Positions 62,689 to 64,000 of a DNA stretch of 64,000 nucleotides are shown here, in pieces; within the stretch, counting starts at the first letter, position 1; each line of letters begins with the position of its first letter. The notes under the pieces were generated by a model, which saw nothing but the letters and a program-made list of their open reading frames with translations, searched no databases and had not been told where the DNA came from. Position numbers and translations under genes: made by a program. Origin of the DNA: Prinia subflava (lineage: Eukaryota; Chordata; Aves; Passeriformes; Cisticolidae); assembly GCF_021018805.1 (NCBI RefSeq), contig NC_086253.1, positions 35,093,583 through 35,157,582 of the forward strand. The letters are read 5' to 3'.

Positions 62689-64000
62689 ACACAAATCTCT
62701 TTATAAGCTTCTGTCATTTAGATTTTAATATTAGAGGCAGAAGTTTGTGATATTTTGAATACCATCCTATTTTCTAAAATATATTTTAATTTACTAATTT
62801 ATTTCACTATTGATCTGACTGTAGTAAGTGACATTCAGAAAATGAAAAGAGCAACACAAAAGAATTTGCACGGATCAATGTAGATCAGATTACATCACAA
62901 ACTCTTCTGAGAATTTTTTCAAAAGCATTTAAAGGCTTCTTATCAAGTAACATGAAACCTAGTGAAACCTGACCAGAAGGTATCTGATAATAGTCTGAAA
63001 AATAAGAGTGCCAATGCATGCTTCTTAAAGATGCTGTAGTAATTCTTCAATTTTTTTCCTTCAACTTCTTTAAAATCCTCTTCTAGAATATTCTAGTTCC
63101 TAGATTCACAACCATATTTCTCTCGTATTCAACGGCACAAATTCAAAAAGATTATTTATTTTAAATTATTTCACTGGTGCTATACAAAATATGACATATG
63201 TAGAAATCTTTTACCTGTCTATAAGTAGGCAGAATCTGTTGCCAAGGAAATGGTGACCACTCTATCATAATGCTATAAGCTATATACAATTAAAACAAAC
63301 AAATTCGTGTGAGAATGATGACATTAACCTAGTTGTGCTAATGAAGTAATAAAAAGATGAAAAGCTGTTTTAGACAGTAATAATTGTGCATATTTCACCT
63401 CAAATAATGAATTGAAAATCTGAACTGAATATGCATAAAATCCTTAGAATATGACTTCACTATTTTCTTTTTATGTTATAATTCTGCATTTCAAGCATTA
63501 AATACAATTCCAGAGTTATTCTCCACAGGATATCTTAAACAAAATTTTTCTATTTAGTATCATGTCAGTCTAGTAATCTTAATAAATGAAAACATTTTTA
63601 ACGAGCTGCTTTGCAACAGAAGCAGTCCTCTGTGTCTCAAGCCACTACAGAAATGCACACAACAAAAATACTTATCAAGAGATCAAGAAGTGAGAAACCA
63701 GAAGGAAACTGTATATCCTCTGATGCTTTTTACCTGCTGTAGATGTCAGTGTTATCAGCAGCAGGCTCAAATGCCAGACTAGACACAAGTGATGGGCTTT
63801 GAATCAATACAGTGCCAGATACTTTACAAAGACATTGCAATTACTGACTTAGAAAGCACTCGTGCAAAATTTCAATATTAGGTCAAGATACTAAATGTCC
63901 CTATTTTGATCCATATTGTGTTAGCACAAATGAATAAATATATTTTAAGTGGTTTCTTCAGATGAGTTAGTAAGTATATGCAGAGATTATTAGTATTATT

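Larger units (their letters stand above)
50723..64000. other. Unique AT-rich sequence, no gene seen
   Basis: This 13-kb stretch lacks any transposon I can recognise, apart from simple repeats, a hairpin and short duplications listed separately. The longest frames (about 80-110 codons near 51.4-51.9 kb and 53.8 kb) have no recognisable domain. Nothing identifies exons. Confidence 0.6.

Noticed and set aside
1..64000. CRISPR arrays, operons, phage or bacterial features
   Set aside because: No regularly spaced repeats with unique spacers, no ribosome-binding-site-linked frames; repeat content is clearly avian nuclear DNA.

Overview
This is nuclear DNA from a bird, and nothing in it can be supported as a functional protein-coding gene. 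The case for a bird is the repeat content. At least seven pieces of CR1 LINE are recognisable by the CR1 3' end (a '...AGGTCCCTTCCAACC...' segment followed by short ATTCTGTG/ATTCTATG-type tail repeats). There are also several solo LTRs of the retroviral families common in avian genomes, and no Alu, L1 or B-type SINEs. Two of the LTRs resemble ones I know best from songbirds, so a passerine is likely, but this rests on memory of repeat families and not on a search.

Layout. 1-4.0 kb: AT-rich unique sequence with two short tandem duplications. 4.03-4.59 kb: a CpG-bearing solo LTR (+). 4.6-8.7 kb: unique sequence with a 55-bp CR1 tail (-) at 6.2 kb. 8.72-9.23 kb: CR1 3' end (+). 9.2-16.6 kb: unique sequence with A-rich simple repeats. 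16.65-17.17 kb: CR1 3' end (+). 17.2-23.8 kb: unique sequence with a near-perfect 8-bp microsatellite at 19.6 kb. 23.78-24.83 kb: an internally deleted CR1 (+) that still has a 152-codon open stretch of reverse transcriptase. 24.8-31.1 kb: unique sequence with a long AAAAC repeat and a 12-bp-stem hairpin. 31.08-31.79 kb: a solo LTR (+) followed by a CR1 tail (-). 31.8-40.0 kb: unique sequence. 39.98-40.61 kb: two separate CR1 tails (-). 41.5-41.8 kb: a very decayed CR1-like stretch (+). 41.8-47.4 kb: unique sequence. 47.37-48.35 kb: a GC-rich 981-bp LTR (-) with both ends visible. 50.48-50.72 kb: the 3' end of another LTR (+). 50.7-64 kb: unique sequence with a hairpin and simple repeats.

Interpretation. 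The window is an intergenic desert or the inside of a very large intron; the sequence alone does not say which. The open frames are short, carry no recognisable domain, and are about as long as chance allows in AT-rich DNA, or else they run through transposons and simple repeats. No tRNA, rRNA, snRNA, CRISPR or operon-like feature was seen. There is no sign of a new molecular system. What merits a second look is retroelement structure, a skewed family of A-rich/AAACCC tracts, a long octamer microsatellite, repeated short tandem duplications, two perfect hairpins and two stretches that may be conserved regulatory DNA.
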